The notes under the pieces: model-generated
Database searches by the model: none
Seen by the model: the letters and a program-made list of their open reading frames with translations, nothing else
Told to the model about the DNA's origin: nothing
Position numbers and translations under genes: made by a program
Shown here: positions 26,982 through 36,406 of the stretch, in pieces
How positions within the stretch are numbered: the first letter of the stretch is position 1
Layout: every line of letters begins with the position of its first letter
Assembly (NCBI GenBank): GCA_045594245.1
Contig: JAZNYG010000066.1
Span: 18,887-82,886 of the forward strand
Source: UBA1189 sp045594245
Lineage (GTDB): Bacteria > Bacteroidota > Bacteroidia > Bacteroidales > Bacteroidaceae
DNA length: 64,000 bases
Direction: 5' to 3'

Positions 26982-28628
26982 TTAGAGGTCGCCCAACTCG
27001 TAACGGAGAGTCATAGTAGGCTGGTCGCAAACCTCACGAGGACCATAGTACTGGATAGGACCAGGGAATACATACTCGGTCTCGCTAGCCCAAGCCTCAC
27101 GCTTAGCAGCGAAAGCCTTGAAGGGTGCACCGTCGAGCTCAACAAGCGCCTTCTTGATTACGGGCTTCATCTGACCGTGACGACGCTCCATATTCATCAT
27201 CATAGTTACAGGGATACCACCTGCCAACCACTCCTCAGCTGGACGTGTGGTCTGACGGATTGAAGGCATGTAACCGGTCTTGCCGGCAGCGATGAGCAAT
27301 GATGCAGCATATCCGAGTGAGTAACAGTAGTCAGCATCGTAGTTTGAGGGAGCTGCGCAACGACCTTCGTAACCGAAGAAGTGGTGCTGGGCAGAGAACT
27401 TACCGTTATACTTGCCAGCAGCCTTCCACTCGTCGAGCTTGTTGCCTACCATCTCAGAAAGCAACTTCTCTGTCTCGATAAGTGATACCTGTACGTTGCC
27501 GTGGGGGTCGCGGTCGAGTGAGAGCTGACGTGCTACGCCTTCGGGCAGACTTGCGTATACCTTGGCGTTAGCCTCAGAGAGGTGATCGATAATATACTGA
27601 CGCTGGTTAGCCTCTTCCACAGCTGCAAACTCAGCTGCATTGTGAGCGAGGAAGTCGTTGAGTTCGCTGATGAGCGACTTGATTTCGGGGATGAACTCGA
27701 TAAGGCCTTCGGGGATGAGCACGATACCGTAGTTGCAGCCATTCTCAGCACGCTTTACAACTACGTTGGCAATATCAGTTACCACCTCGTCGAGAGATTG
27801 CTTCTTGGCCTCAACCTCCTCGGAGATGATACAGATGTTGGGCTGTACCTGAAGAGCTACCTCAAGCGCGATGTGAGAAGCCGAGCGGCCCATCAGCTTG
27901 ATGAAGTGGTAGTATTTACGGGCAGAGTCGCAGTCACGCTCAATGTTACCAACAACCTCTGCATATACCTTACATGCGGTGTCGAAACCGAAAGAGGTCT
28001 CAATCATCTCGTTCTTCAGGTCACCGTCGATGGTCTTGGGGCAACCGATTACCTGTACGCCAGCATTGATAGATGCATAGTACTCAGCAAGTACGCAAGC
28101 GTTAGTGTTAGAGTCGTCACCACCGATAATAACAAGAGCGTTGATCTCAAGCTTCTTGAGAATTTCAAGACCCTTGTCAAACTGCTCCTTGGTCTCGAGC
28201 TTGGTACGACCCGAACCGATCATATCAAAACCACCAGTGTTGCGATATTCGTCAACCACTTCAGCGGTGAGCTCGCGGTAGTTGTGCTTTACAAGACCGT
28301 CAGGGCCCATCAAGAAGCCATAAAGACGGCTAGCAGGGTTGAGCATCTTGAGGCCATCGAACAGACCAGAGATTACATTGTGACCACCAGGAGCCTGACC
28401 ACCAGAAAGGATTACACCTACGTTCAGGGGCTTGCTCTCTACCTTGTCGGCAGGAACGAACTTCAACATAGGCATACCATAGGTATTGGGGAACAACTCC
28501 TTGATAGCCTCTTGGTCAGCTGCAGACTGTGTGAGGGCACCCTCCTCAATCTTCACAGCACTTCTCAATACTTGGGGGAGCTTCGGCTGGTAAGAAGCTC
28601 TAGCCAATTGCAATGCGCTTTTCTTCAT
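26982..28628 (-). CDS. pfp: PPi-dependent 6-phosphofructokinase
   Basis: Diphosphate-fructose-6-phosphate 1-phosphotransferase, the reversible glycolytic step that uses pyrophosphate. The protein is 548 residues from the ATG at 28628; a longer reading to 28679 would add 17 non-conserved residues. It has the long PFP layout. GGQAPGGHN (77-84) is the phosphate-binding loop. GGDDS (169-173) with Asp in place of the Gly of ATP enzymes, and PKTIDGD (197-203), mark PPi specificity. Use of PFP is typical of Bacteroidales. It is monocistronic in appearance. Confidence 0.96.
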   Translation of the reverse strand: MKKSALQLARASYQPKLPQVLRSAVKIEEGALTQSAADQEAIKELFPNTYGMPMLKFVPADKVESKPLNVGVILSGGQAPGGHNVISGLFDGLKMLNPASRLYGFLMGPDGLVKHNYRELTAEVVDEYRNTGGFDMIGSGRTKLETKEQFDKGLEILKKLEINALVIIGGDDSNTNACVLAEYYASINAGVQVIGCPKTIDGDLKNEMIETSFGFDTACKVYAEVVGNIERDCDSARKYYHFIKLMGRSASHIALEVALQVQPNICIISEEVEAKKQSLDEVVTDIANVVVKRAENGCNYGIVLIPEGLIEFIPEIKSLISELNDFLAHNAAEFAAVEEANQRQYIIDHLSEANAKVYASLPEGVARQLSLDRDPHGNVQVSLIETEKLLSEMVGNKLDEWKAAGKYNGKFSAQHHFFGYEGRCAAPSNYDADYCYSLGYAASLLIAAGKTGYMPSIRQTTRPAEEWLAGGIPVTMMMNMERRHGQMKPVIKKALVELDGAPFKAFAAKREAWASETEYVFPGPIQYYGPREVCDQPTMTLRYELGDL

Positions 28629-28771
28629 TGTGGTTAAATGTGTATAGTTAAAAATTACAATTCGTTTTGTCAAAACCATATTACCCTATATACATATTAT
28701 ATAGGATAAGTTGACGCAAAATTTGCAAAATTCCGTGAGAATATCAAATTTATCAGTTTTTTTCTCCGCTG

Positions 28772-28806
28772 TTTGGTGCATTAAACATTATTGACTACCT
28801 TTACCG
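28772..28806 (+). promoter_or_regulatory. Promoter candidate of the 28889 gene
   Basis: A TTTG is followed 20 bp later by TACCTTTA, one mismatch from TAnnTTTG. Confidence 0.45.
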
Positions 28807-28888
28807 AAGAAACCGACAGCAAGGATTGCAACCTCCATGTTGCACTTGCCGATTCAGGTTACCGATTATTCTTAAAAACAAAAAGACT

Positions 28889-29152
28889 ATGGCAAACAAA
28901 AGAGACCTAAAAAAGAGCATCAACTACGTTGTAGGCGACCTGTTTCAAGAGTGCTTAGTACTCAAAGTGATAAAGAAGGCAGACAGTGCCAAAGCCGACG
29001 AGGTATTGACCGATATCCTCAACCTGCAGAATGAGTTTCTGGCCCGTGCCAACCATCCTCAGCCCGGTGCTATAAAGCCCTATTTCCGCAAGCTCTACAG
29101 CGACTTCGGCGATGCCGTAGATGCCATCATTGCCAAGATGCAGGCGATGTAA
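28889..29152 (+). CDS. Small conserved Bacteroidales protein of unknown function
   Basis: An 87-residue soluble, helical, basic protein starting MANKRDLKKSINYVVGDL. A longer reading from 28826 would begin in non-conserved sequence; the ATG at 28889 follows an AAAGAC/AAAAAC leader with no strong Shine-Dalgarno, normal for Bacteroidetes. No domain is recognised; the start and size match small hypothetical proteins common in Bacteroides. It is a single gene with a promoter-like sequence upstream and a strong terminator 28 bp after the stop. Confidence 0.75.
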   Translation: MANKRDLKKSINYVVGDLFQECLVLKVIKKADSAKADEVLTDILNLQNEFLARANHPQPGAIKPYFRKLYSDFGDAVDAIIAKMQAM

Positions 29153-29179
29153 CAGGCAACTACAACCATCAGCTACAAT

Positions 29180-29215
29180 AAAGAAGGCCCTTTCACGGGG
29201 CCTTCTTCTTTTTTT
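29180..29215 (+). terminator. Rho-independent terminator
   Basis: The stem AAGAAGGCCC/GGGCCTTCTT is followed by a long T-run. Confidence 0.9.
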
Positions 29216-29367
29216 GACAGTGCCGGAGCCTTTCGCTACGGCCATCATCAGCATCTTTTCATTCTTAGAAGCTGTTTGGATTTTACCGCTAATAAGTTTA
29301 AGAAGATACTTTTCTGTTTATTTGAGGTCCTTTTCAACTAAACTAGAAATAAAATTCAAACAGCTTC

Positions 29368-31182
29368 TTAAAGTTCCTCCTCCGGCTCGAACAGGCAGTC
29401 GATGGTCTTTGTCTTGAGCCATGCAGCCTCCTCTTCGGTGAGGTCGGGAGCGAGGGCTTCGTAGACGCTGCTGTTGAAGCAGTCGATAAACATCTTCTCC
29501 TCGTCGGTGAGCAGCTCCTCCACGAGCGGAGTGGTGTCGATATAGGTGCAGGTCATGGTGATGAATCCCAACCAGTCGCCATACTCGTTTTTTTCCTCCT
29601 CGCAGCACAGCAGCATATTCTCGTGGCGTATGCCGTAGTGGCCTTCGCAGTACATGCCGGGCTCACACGAGGTAATCATGCCGGGCAGCATGGCCTGGTC
29701 GTAAAGGTTCTGGCGCAGGTCTTGCGGACCCTCGTGCACGCAGAGCACATGGCCTACTCCATGACCGGTGCCGTGACCGTAGTTGCGGTTGTATTTCCAT
29801 AGCGGCATGCGTGCCAGGATGTCGAGGTTGGCGCCGCGAGTGCCACGGGGGAACGAGGCGAGCGAGAGGGCTATCATGCCTTGCAACACGCAGGTGTAGT
29901 CGGCAGCCTCATCATCGGTGAGCGGACCCAGAGGCACGGTGCGCGTAATGTCGGTGGAGCCGTCGAGATAGTGGGCGCCTGAGTCTATCAGGTAGAGACC
30001 GCGCGGCTGCAGCACGCTGCACTTCTCCGGTGTGGCCGAGTAGTGGGGCAGGGCCGCATTCTCACCATAGGCCGAGATGGGCGCAAAGCTCTCGTCGAGG
30101 TATCCCTCCATCTCGCGGCGGAAACTGATGAGCTTATCCGAGGCGTCTATCTCGGTGATGCGCTCGCCACGCTGCATGGCCTGCTCGAGCCAGTAGAAGA
30201 AGCGGGTCTGCGCCACGCCATCCTTGTGGTAGGCACGGTGGAACCCGGCGATCTCGGTCTCGTTCTTGAGTGCCTTCTCGAGTTTCACGGGCGAGGTGGC
30301 ATTGACTACGGCTGTACCGAAGCGCTCTACTACCTTCTCATAGAGGGCATAGTTGAGCATGCTGCCATCTATATATATAGGTGCTTCGATGGGCCATGAG
30401 GCGATGCTCTGCACTACGTCGGCATAGGGTGCCAGCTCCACGCCATCGGCAGCGAGGGTAGCACGCAGTTCTTCGCTAAACTTGCTCTCAGTGGTATACA
30501 GCACGGCTTTCTGGGCGTCGAGCCACAGGTAAGCGATGACCACGGGCGTATGGGCGATGTCGCGACTGCGTATGTTGAGCATCCAGGCTATCTCGTCGAG
30601 GCTGCTCAGGAGGATAGAGCCACAGCCCTTTTCGGCAATGGCTTGGCGCAGCCATGCGAGCTTGTCGGCACGTGAGCGGCCGGTATACTCTACACCGAGT
30701 TCAAAGGCGGGAGCATCGGGCAGTGCGGGGCGGTCGGGCCAGAGGGCATCGATGAAGTCGGGGCGGCTCACCACCTGCTGGTGCTTGGGGGCGAAGAGTG
30801 CCTGCATGTGCTCTACCGTAGCGAGAGGCATACAGAGACCATCGACGCATACCGTAGCGCCCTCGCCAAGGTGTTGGGAAAGCCATTCGGGGAAGTCCAC
30901 GGCATCGGGCACGCGCAGCTTGTGCAATTCTATGCCGCTACCTTCGAGCTGGGCTACGGCCTGAATGAAGTAGCGCGTGTCGGTCCACAGGCCGGCATGG
31001 TCGTGGGTGACTACTACGGTACCGTACGAGCCGGTAAAACCTGATACATACTTGCGGGCCTGCCAGCGCTTGGGCAGGTATTCGCTACTGTGGGGGTCGG
31101 TGCCTGAGATGACAATGGCATCCCATCCCTCGCTCTGCATCATCTGACGCAACTGGGCTATAATCTCTTTTGGGGTCATCAT
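29368..31182 (-). CDS. M24 family aminopeptidase P (Xaa-Pro peptidase)
   Basis: A 604-residue three-domain aminopeptidase P that releases N-terminal residues preceding proline. Two creatinase-like N-terminal domains (about 1-310) are followed by the pita-bread metal domain with the ligands visible: Asp in LIDSGAHYLDGSTDITR, His in GHGTGHGVGHVLCVHEG, and Glu in SCEPGMY and IRHENML. The length matches the long cytosolic APP1-type form. It is transcribed alone, between a ~150-bp spacer after the 29.2 kb terminator and the repeat-rich spacer at 31.2-31.4 kb. Confidence 0.92.
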   Translation of the reverse strand: MMTPKEIIAQLRQMMQSEGWDAIVISGTDPHSSEYLPKRWQARKYVSGFTGSYGTVVVTHDHAGLWTDTRYFIQAVAQLEGSGIELHKLRVPDAVDFPEWLSQHLGEGATVCVDGLCMPLATVEHMQALFAPKHQQVVSRPDFIDALWPDRPALPDAPAFELGVEYTGRSRADKLAWLRQAIAEKGCGSILLSSLDEIAWMLNIRSRDIAHTPVVIAYLWLDAQKAVLYTTESKFSEELRATLAADGVELAPYADVVQSIASWPIEAPIYIDGSMLNYALYEKVVERFGTAVVNATSPVKLEKALKNETEIAGFHRAYHKDGVAQTRFFYWLEQAMQRGERITEIDASDKLISFRREMEGYLDESFAPISAYGENAALPHYSATPEKCSVLQPRGLYLIDSGAHYLDGSTDITRTVPLGPLTDDEAADYTCVLQGMIALSLASFPRGTRGANLDILARMPLWKYNRNYGHGTGHGVGHVLCVHEGPQDLRQNLYDQAMLPGMITSCEPGMYCEGHYGIRHENMLLCCEEEKNEYGDWLGFITMTCTYIDTTPLVEELLTDEEKMFIDCFNSSVYEALAPDLTEEEAAWLKTKTIDCLFEPEEEL

Positions 31183-31460
31183 ATTTTTTTGAATTTATAG
31201 TTTTACTATTGGGGGATAATATGGGTATTTGTCCTATAAAACAGTTTCTTGCCACGATGGTGTCATCCTGACAGAGCGCAGCGGCGGAAGGATCTCGCAA
31301 GGTCTCTAGCCAAATCCCTGCGTGAGATTCTTCACTGCGTTCAGAATGACATCAATGTTTGTAAAATACAATCAATCATCCTTTCCAAGCAACAAATATA
31401 GGCTTTTTTCACGGCACAAGCAATATTCTTGTTAAAAAATCGTCATCCTAAGGCAAGGAT
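31183..31460. other. Intergenic spacer with palindromic repeat
   Basis: It separates divergent genes and holds the 31261-31351 repeat. No ORF is supported. Confidence 0.6.
31261..31351. repeat. TGTCATCC...GATGACA-type palindromic repeat, copy 1
   Basis: It starts TGTCATCCTGACAGAGCGCA and ends CACTGCGTTCAGAATGACA, outer arms in inverse orientation with inner GGATCTC/GAGATTC. A shorter relative is at 43309-43358. Confidence 0.7.
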
Positions 31461-31487
31461 ATGAAATATATGTACTACATTTGCCGT

Positions 31488-32525
31488 ATGTTAAAGAATA
31501 TAAAATCAATCGCCGTGCTGCTCCTATCGCTCTGCAGCATCGGCACCATGGCTCAGGAGAAAGAGGAGAAGCAGGAGAAGTTTGACCTCATGTTTGAGGT
31601 ATACGACCAGAGCTTTTTCGACAACCGCGAGGTGCGCACTCCCAATCAGCGCTCGCAGACCCTTTTCGGCTCCATGCTCAGCGTAGAGGGCGGCGTGAAG
31701 TTCGGCCCCCACACCATCATGGCGGGCGTGCATGGCATCAAGGATTTCGGAGCGGGCGGACTGACGACGAAAGACATCACCTTCTACTACAGCTACGAGG
31801 AGGGCCACTTCGCGGGTGCCTTCGGCTCGTTTCCCCGCCGCCTGCTGCGTCGCGAGTTGCCCGACATCTTCGTGTACGACTCCATACGCTACTACACCCC
31901 TACCCTACACGGTGCACTGCTGCAATATACTAGCAGCCACGGCTATGCCGAGGTGTACTGCAACTGGCTCAACAAACAGGGTGTGGAGCAGCGCGAGATT
32001 TTCGAGATCGTCAGCGACGGACGCTTCGGCCACAAGGGCTACTATGCGGGATGGAACGCACAGCTGATGCACTTCTCGGTGCCCCGCCCCGCCAACGGGC
32101 TCAAGGTGTACGACAAGCTGATGCTGAACCCTCACGTGGGATTCGAGAAGAGCGGGCTCGGCTGGATCGACGCTTTTGCCATAGAGGCCGGCCTGATGCT
32201 TTCGCTCAACCGCGACCGTACCGACATGCAGTGGCACTCGCCCATGGGATTCCTCGGCGATGTAAAGTTGCGTAAGTGGCGCTTCGAGATACGCGACCGC
32301 CTGTATGCCGGCAACCGGCAGTTTACCCACTACGAGACGTATGGTGCCCAGCTACACCGCGGAGACCCCTACTACCGCAGCAGCCTCTACAACCGCACCG
32401 ATATACGGTTCTACCTGCTCAACCGCAAGGGCGTACAGTGCTATGCTGCCGCCTCGCTCCACTACACCGAGGGCGCACTCGACAACTCGCAGCAGGTGAT
32501 ATTGCGCATATACCCGAAATTCTAA
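31488..32525 (+). CDS. Putative outer-membrane beta-barrel protein
   Basis: A 345-residue protein with a signal peptide (MLKNIKSIAVLLLSLCSIGT, then MAQ) followed by alternating amphipathic strands rich in Tyr, Phe, Arg and Gly, ending IYPKF with terminal Phe. I infer an outer-membrane barrel; no family is recognised. Two starts compete. ATG 31461 has AAGGAT just upstream and adds MKYMYYICR. But a -7 motif TACATTTG at 31473-31480 lies inside that extension, so 31488 could be the start of a nearly leaderless message. The gene precedes the BNR/LamG gene by 24 bp, so the two are probably one operon. Confidence 0.6.
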   Translation: MLKNIKSIAVLLLSLCSIGTMAQEKEEKQEKFDLMFEVYDQSFFDNREVRTPNQRSQTLFGSMLSVEGGVKFGPHTIMAGVHGIKDFGAGGLTTKDITFYYSYEEGHFAGAFGSFPRRLLRRELPDIFVYDSIRYYTPTLHGALLQYTSSHGYAEVYCNWLNKQGVEQREIFEIVSDGRFGHKGYYAGWNAQLMHFSVPRPANGLKVYDKLMLNPHVGFEKSGLGWIDAFAIEAGLMLSLNRDRTDMQWHSPMGFLGDVKLRKWRFEIRDRLYAGNRQFTHYETYGAQLHRGDPYYRSSLYNRTDIRFYLLNRKGVQCYAAASLHYTEGALDNSQQVILRIYPKF

Positions 32526-32549
32526 CATTCACATAAAACGCTTACCGAT

Positions 32550-35500
32550 ATGAAGACAAAGATGATAGCAGCAAGTTGCCTCATGTGCCTTGCCCTGAAC
32601 ATGACAGCACAGCAAGCCGAGACATTCTCGGGCAGCGTAGTGGCCGACGAAGGTGCCTGGTGCTGGTTTGCCGACCCACGCGCCATCCACTATAAGAGTG
32701 CCGACGGAGCCATTGACGCCGCATACATAGGATACATCGATGTGCATGGAGCCATCAAGGCTTCGCAGGTGAACTTCAAGGCCAGTGCCGAGGGAGTGCA
32801 GCAGGATGTGCTCGTGAGATCGCGCTTCCAGCCCGACGACCACAACAACCCCACCTTCCTCGTATTACCCGACGAGAGAGTGATGATCTTCTATGCCCGA
32901 CATACCGATGAACCCCGATTCTACTACCGCATATCGACCAAGAAGGGCGACATCACCGCCTTGGGCGAAGAGCACGAGATAAAGGTGGCAAACAACACCA
33001 CCTACCCATCGCCATTCATTCTGAGCGACGACCCCGAGCATATATACCTCTGCTGGAGAGGCATCAACTGGCACCCCACGATCGCCAAGCTGTCGATGCC
33101 CGACGAGAACGACAAGGTAAGCATCGAATGGGGACCCTACCAGATGGTGCAGAGCACAGGAGCACGCCCCTATGCCAAGTATCACAGCAACGGCAAGGAC
33201 AAGATATACATGGCCTACACCACCGGCCACCCCGACAATGAATGGCCCAACTGGCTATACTTCAACACCATCAACATCAATGCACAGCAGAGTGAGGATG
33301 GCAAGGTGACTACCAACCCACAGCTGGCCGACCTCAAAGGCAAGGTGCTCTCCACAATCTCAAACGGGGCATTCAAGGTAAGCAAGACCGACAGCTACAA
33401 ATCGAGCTATCCCGGCACCATACTCGATGCTCCCAGCAACTACCGCGACTGGGTGTGGCAGATTGCCCTCGACAAGGACGACCACCCCGTAGTGGCCATG
33501 GTGCGCATATCGAACGACAAGAACAGCCACCAATACTACTATGCACGCTGGAACGGGACAAGCTGGCGACTCACCGACCTGGTCAACGGAGGCGGACGCT
33601 TCCACCCGTCGAACACCGAGTACTGCTACAGCGGCGGTATGGCGCTCGACGAGGCCAACATCAACGACATCTACCTCTCGGTGCCCACAACCAGCGCCAC
33701 CACAGGCACCAAGGTATACGAGATATGGAAATATACCGTTGACGATAACGGCAAGGTGACTGCCAAGGAGCAGGTGACCAAGAACTCGGAGAAGAACAAT
33801 GTGCGCCCCTTCGTGCTGCCCGGATCGGCCGACTCGAAACTGCGCCTATGCTGGATGCACGGCGACTATTACTACTGGCTCGTGCGCACAGGCTATCCGC
33901 AGGGATACCCCACAGGCATCAACACCGACTACCAACTGCCCGCCCCCACACTGCAGGATGTAGCTCCCGCCTTTGAGAAGGTGTGGAACATGCCCATCGC
34001 AAGCAGCGAGAAGGTAGCCATAGAGGCCGAGGGAGACGACCGATTCACCCTCATGCTCAACTGGAGCATCGACCACAGCCACTATGGCGGCACCCTGATG
34101 ACTATGGGCAATATGGAGTACGCACTGGATGCTGCTACCATGAAACCCTACGTCAAGATAGGCGACCGCACCTACTGGAGCCAGAGCATACTGGGCACCT
34201 CCGACGCCTGGGCCACACAAAGCTCGGGCACCGACGGCAAGTGGTACCTCACCAAGCTGGGCACCTGGAACGCCACCTTCACCTACGACGGCAAGGTGCT
34301 GACGGTATACCGCGAGGGGTGGATAGACCAGAAGATCGAAGTCGAGGGACTCCAGCTCAAGGACATCACCGTGGGCGGATATGCCGGCACACTGGTATCG
34401 GCAAAGGTATACCGCCACACCCTACAGCAGCCCGACGTGAAGGCAGCCATCAATGCCAGTCTGCTCGAAGCCGTAGCACTCCCCGAAGCCACCTGCACCG
34501 ACCTCGTGCTGGCCACATCCGTAGGCGGCAAGAAACTCACGTGGACATCAGACCACCCCGAAGTGATAACCCCCACCGGCGAACTCTACTTCCCCGAAGA
34601 GGAGACCGTGGTGACGATGACCGTATCGTTAGGAGACCTGCGCAAGGAGTTCAGCGTAAAGGTATACCCACGCGACATCAGCCGCAACCTCCTGCTCTCC
34701 CTCGCCTTCGACGGCAGCGATGAGGGGCTCACCATCCAGGGGAAAGCCAAGGCCGAGAGCCTGCTCGACCTATCGGCAAACACCGCAGCGGGCTTCTCCA
34801 CCAACGGCTATGCCATCCTGCGCGAAGGCATCCTCCACGGTCTGCGCAGCTACACCCTGCTGCTCACCATGAAAGCCGATGCGCTGAGCAAGGCACCACG
34901 CCTCTACGATTTCGGTTCATCCTCAGGCAACAGCCTCTTCCTGCGTGCCAATCCGCTGTCGGCAGGCATCAAGTACAACGGAGGCACCACCACGATGGTC
35001 AACGCCGCCACCACACTCGACACCGGCAAGGAGTACAAGCTGGCCGTAACCTTCGACGCAGCCACCAAAACCACCACCATCTATATCGACGGAGCCGAGG
35101 ATGCCAGCGGCACAGCCAACCAGAACGAACCCTACATGCTGGCACAGGTAGCGCCCGACACACGCAACTACATAGGCCGCACCCAGTGGTGGGACTCCAA
35201 CTACGCCAGCGACAACGTGGATTTCGACGGCACCATCGACGACCTGCGCCTCTACAACACCGCCCTCACCCGTGAGGAGATATGCGACCTGCAAGGCATC
35301 GAATACAAGGAGAAGGACTACCCCACAGCACTCGTCAACGGCGACTTTGAGGGCACCTACAGCGTGATGCAAGGCTCAGGCGTGAGCAGCGACCGCGCCA
35401 TATACATCCCCGAGGGGTGGACGGTAGACTACGCCAATGCCAACAACAACGACCTCACCGCCCTGCAGAGCGACGACCTCTACTTCGCCAACTTCTTCGC

Positions 35501-36017
35501 GTCTCGCCCCAAGCCCGCGGGCGGCGGCAACCACACCTATTGGGTGCGCCAAAACTGGGGAACATCTACCATCACCTTCTCCCAAGAGATGCGCCTGCCC
35601 GAAGGCGACTACCACCTGACGGCCGACGTATGGAAATCGGGACTCGGCGGCAACGGCATCGTATTTGTCAAGACAGGCAGCGGCGCCCCCACCGAGCTCA
35701 CCCCCAGCGAGAACAAGGAGGCCTGGCAACAGGTAAGCCACGACTTCCGAAGCGACGGCCAGGCAATCACCACCATCGGCTTCAGCGCCACGCACTCCAG
35801 CAACGGCTCGGAGAAGATTCTGGGATTCGACAACATCGCATTGGCCTACACACCACAGACAGGCATCAGCCACACCACGGCACAGGGCAGCAATCGGGTG
35901 GACGTATACTCCATCGACGGCCGCCTCCTGAAAAGCCAAACGTCAAAAGAAAAATCCACCACCCACCTCGCCCCCGGCCTATATATTATAGATAGGGAGA
36001 AGGTCATCGTCGAATAA
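32550..36017 (+). CDS. Secreted BNR-repeat/LamG multidomain protein, probable polysaccharide-active
   Basis: A 1155-residue protein with a signal peptide (SCLMCLALNMTAQQ). The N-terminal 480 residues resemble the BNR_4 propeller: GAWCWFADPRAIHY, YIGYIDVHGAI, HNNPTFLVLPDERVMIFYARH and NTTYPSPF. BNR_4 proteins include ulvan and related lyases (PL24/PL25-type) as well as uncharacterised enzymes. A middle domain (about 490-690) is beta-rich and ends in an Ig-like segment. Residues about 705-915 look like a LamG/concanavalin jelly roll (NYIGRTQWWD, GTIDDLRLYNTALTREEI). Another beta domain and a sorting-like tail (VDVYSIDGRLLK...GLYIIDREK) close the protein. The substrate is unknown. It lies 24 bp after the outer-membrane protein gene. 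Confidence 0.7.
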   Translation: MKTKMIAASCLMCLALNMTAQQAETFSGSVVADEGAWCWFADPRAIHYKSADGAIDAAYIGYIDVHGAIKASQVNFKASAEGVQQDVLVRSRFQPDDHNNPTFLVLPDERVMIFYARHTDEPRFYYRISTKKGDITALGEEHEIKVANNTTYPSPFILSDDPEHIYLCWRGINWHPTIAKLSMPDENDKVSIEWGPYQMVQSTGARPYAKYHSNGKDKIYMAYTTGHPDNEWPNWLYFNTININAQQSEDGKVTTNPQLADLKGKVLSTISNGAFKVSKTDSYKSSYPGTILDAPSNYRDWVWQIALDKDDHPVVAMVRISNDKNSHQYYYARWNGTSWRLTDLVNGGGRFHPSNTEYCYSGGMALDEANINDIYLSVPTTSATTGTKVYEIWKYTVDDNGKVTAKEQVTKNSEKNNVRPFVLPGSADSKLRLCWMHGDYYYWLVRTGYPQGYPTGINTDYQLPAPTLQDVAPAFEKVWNMPIASSEKVAIEAEGDDRFTLMLNWSIDHSHYGGTLMTMGNMEYALDAATMKPYVKIGDRTYWSQSILGTSDAWATQSSGTDGKWYLTKLGTWNATFTYDGKVLTVYREGWIDQKIEVEGLQLKDITVGGYAGTLVSAKVYRHTLQQPDVKAAINASLLEAVALPEATCTDLVLATSVGGKKLTWTSDHPEVITPTGELYFPEEETVVTMTVSLGDLRKEFSVKVYPRDISRNLLLSLAFDGSDEGLTIQGKAKAESLLDLSANTAAGFSTNGYAILREGILHGLRSYTLLLTMKADALSKAPRLYDFGSSSGNSLFLRANPLSAGIKYNGGTTTMVNAATTLDTGKEYKLAVTFDAATKTTTIYIDGAEDASGTANQNEPYMLAQVAPDTRNYIGRTQWWDSNYASDNVDFDGTIDDLRLYNTALTREEICDLQGIEYKEKDYPTALVNGDFEGTYSVMQGSGVSSDRAIYIPEGWTVDYANANNNDLTALQSDDLYFANFFASRPKPAGGGNHTYWVRQNWGTSTITFSQEMRLPEGDYHLTADVWKSGLGGNGIVFVKTGSGAPTELTPSENKEAWQQVSHDFRSDGQAITTIGFSATHSSNGSEKILGFDNIALAYTPQTGISHTTAQGSNRVDVYSIDGRLLKSQTSKEKSTTHLAPGLYIIDREKVIVE

Positions 36018-36137
36018 CGCAAGATTACCCACTCCCCCATTTTCCCTGTTGCCCGGCGTTGCCTGTTGCCCGCGGAGGGGTGAAGAACCTAATTCAATGA
36101 TAATTCATGGGCAATTTATGACAATTCATGTCCATAC

Positions 36138-36175
36138 AAAAAAATCTCCCCACAGCACACTGGCTGTGAGGAGGA
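36138..36175 (-). terminator. Terminator for the bspA-like unit
   Basis: On the minus strand CTCCTCACAGC/GCTGTGGGGAG encloses CAGTGT and is followed by a run of T. Confidence 0.75.
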
Positions 36176-36199
36176 TTCGTTGTTGCTCAGATGAGAGCA

Positions 36200-36379
36200 T
36201 TAGTTCCACAGGTCGCCCCATGTGCCGCGGCGAGCCGTAGACAGGTCCTCAGTGCCATCACCTGCAGAGCCAGAGCCTACGTTTGAGCTACCCGTCTCTT
36301 CTGAAACTGCAAGGATTGACTGCTGAGCTTCTAGCTCTACTACTTCTATTCGGGGTACAATATATATCTGTTTTGTCAT
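36200..36379 (-). CDS. 59-residue conserved-type small protein downstream of the bspA-like gene
   Basis: A 59-codon ORF. It starts MTKQIYIVPRIEVVELEAQQ, then goes through Ser/Gly/Asp-rich sequence to the C-terminal TARRGTWGDLWN. The start pattern (K-Q-I-Y-I-V-P-R-I-E-V) is one I recognise from short uncharacterised Bacteroidales proteins. It begins 27 bp after the stop of the bspA-like gene on the same strand and ends before a terminator, which supports co-transcription. No signal peptide or membrane helix is seen. Its function is unknown. Confidence 0.65.
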   Translation of the reverse strand: MTKQIYIVPRIEVVELEAQQSILAVSEETGSSNVGSGSAGDGTEDLSTARRGTWGDLWN

Positions 36380-36406
36380 AATCTGTATCTATTTCGGGTT
36401 ATTTTT

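Noticed and set aside
27582..28637. 351-codon plus-strand open frame
   Set aside because: Antisense to pfp; composition typical of a mirrored frame and no family features.
28826..28888. N-terminal extension of the 29-kb small protein
   Set aside because: Extension residues are Cys/Pro-rich and unlike the conserved start MANKRDLKK.
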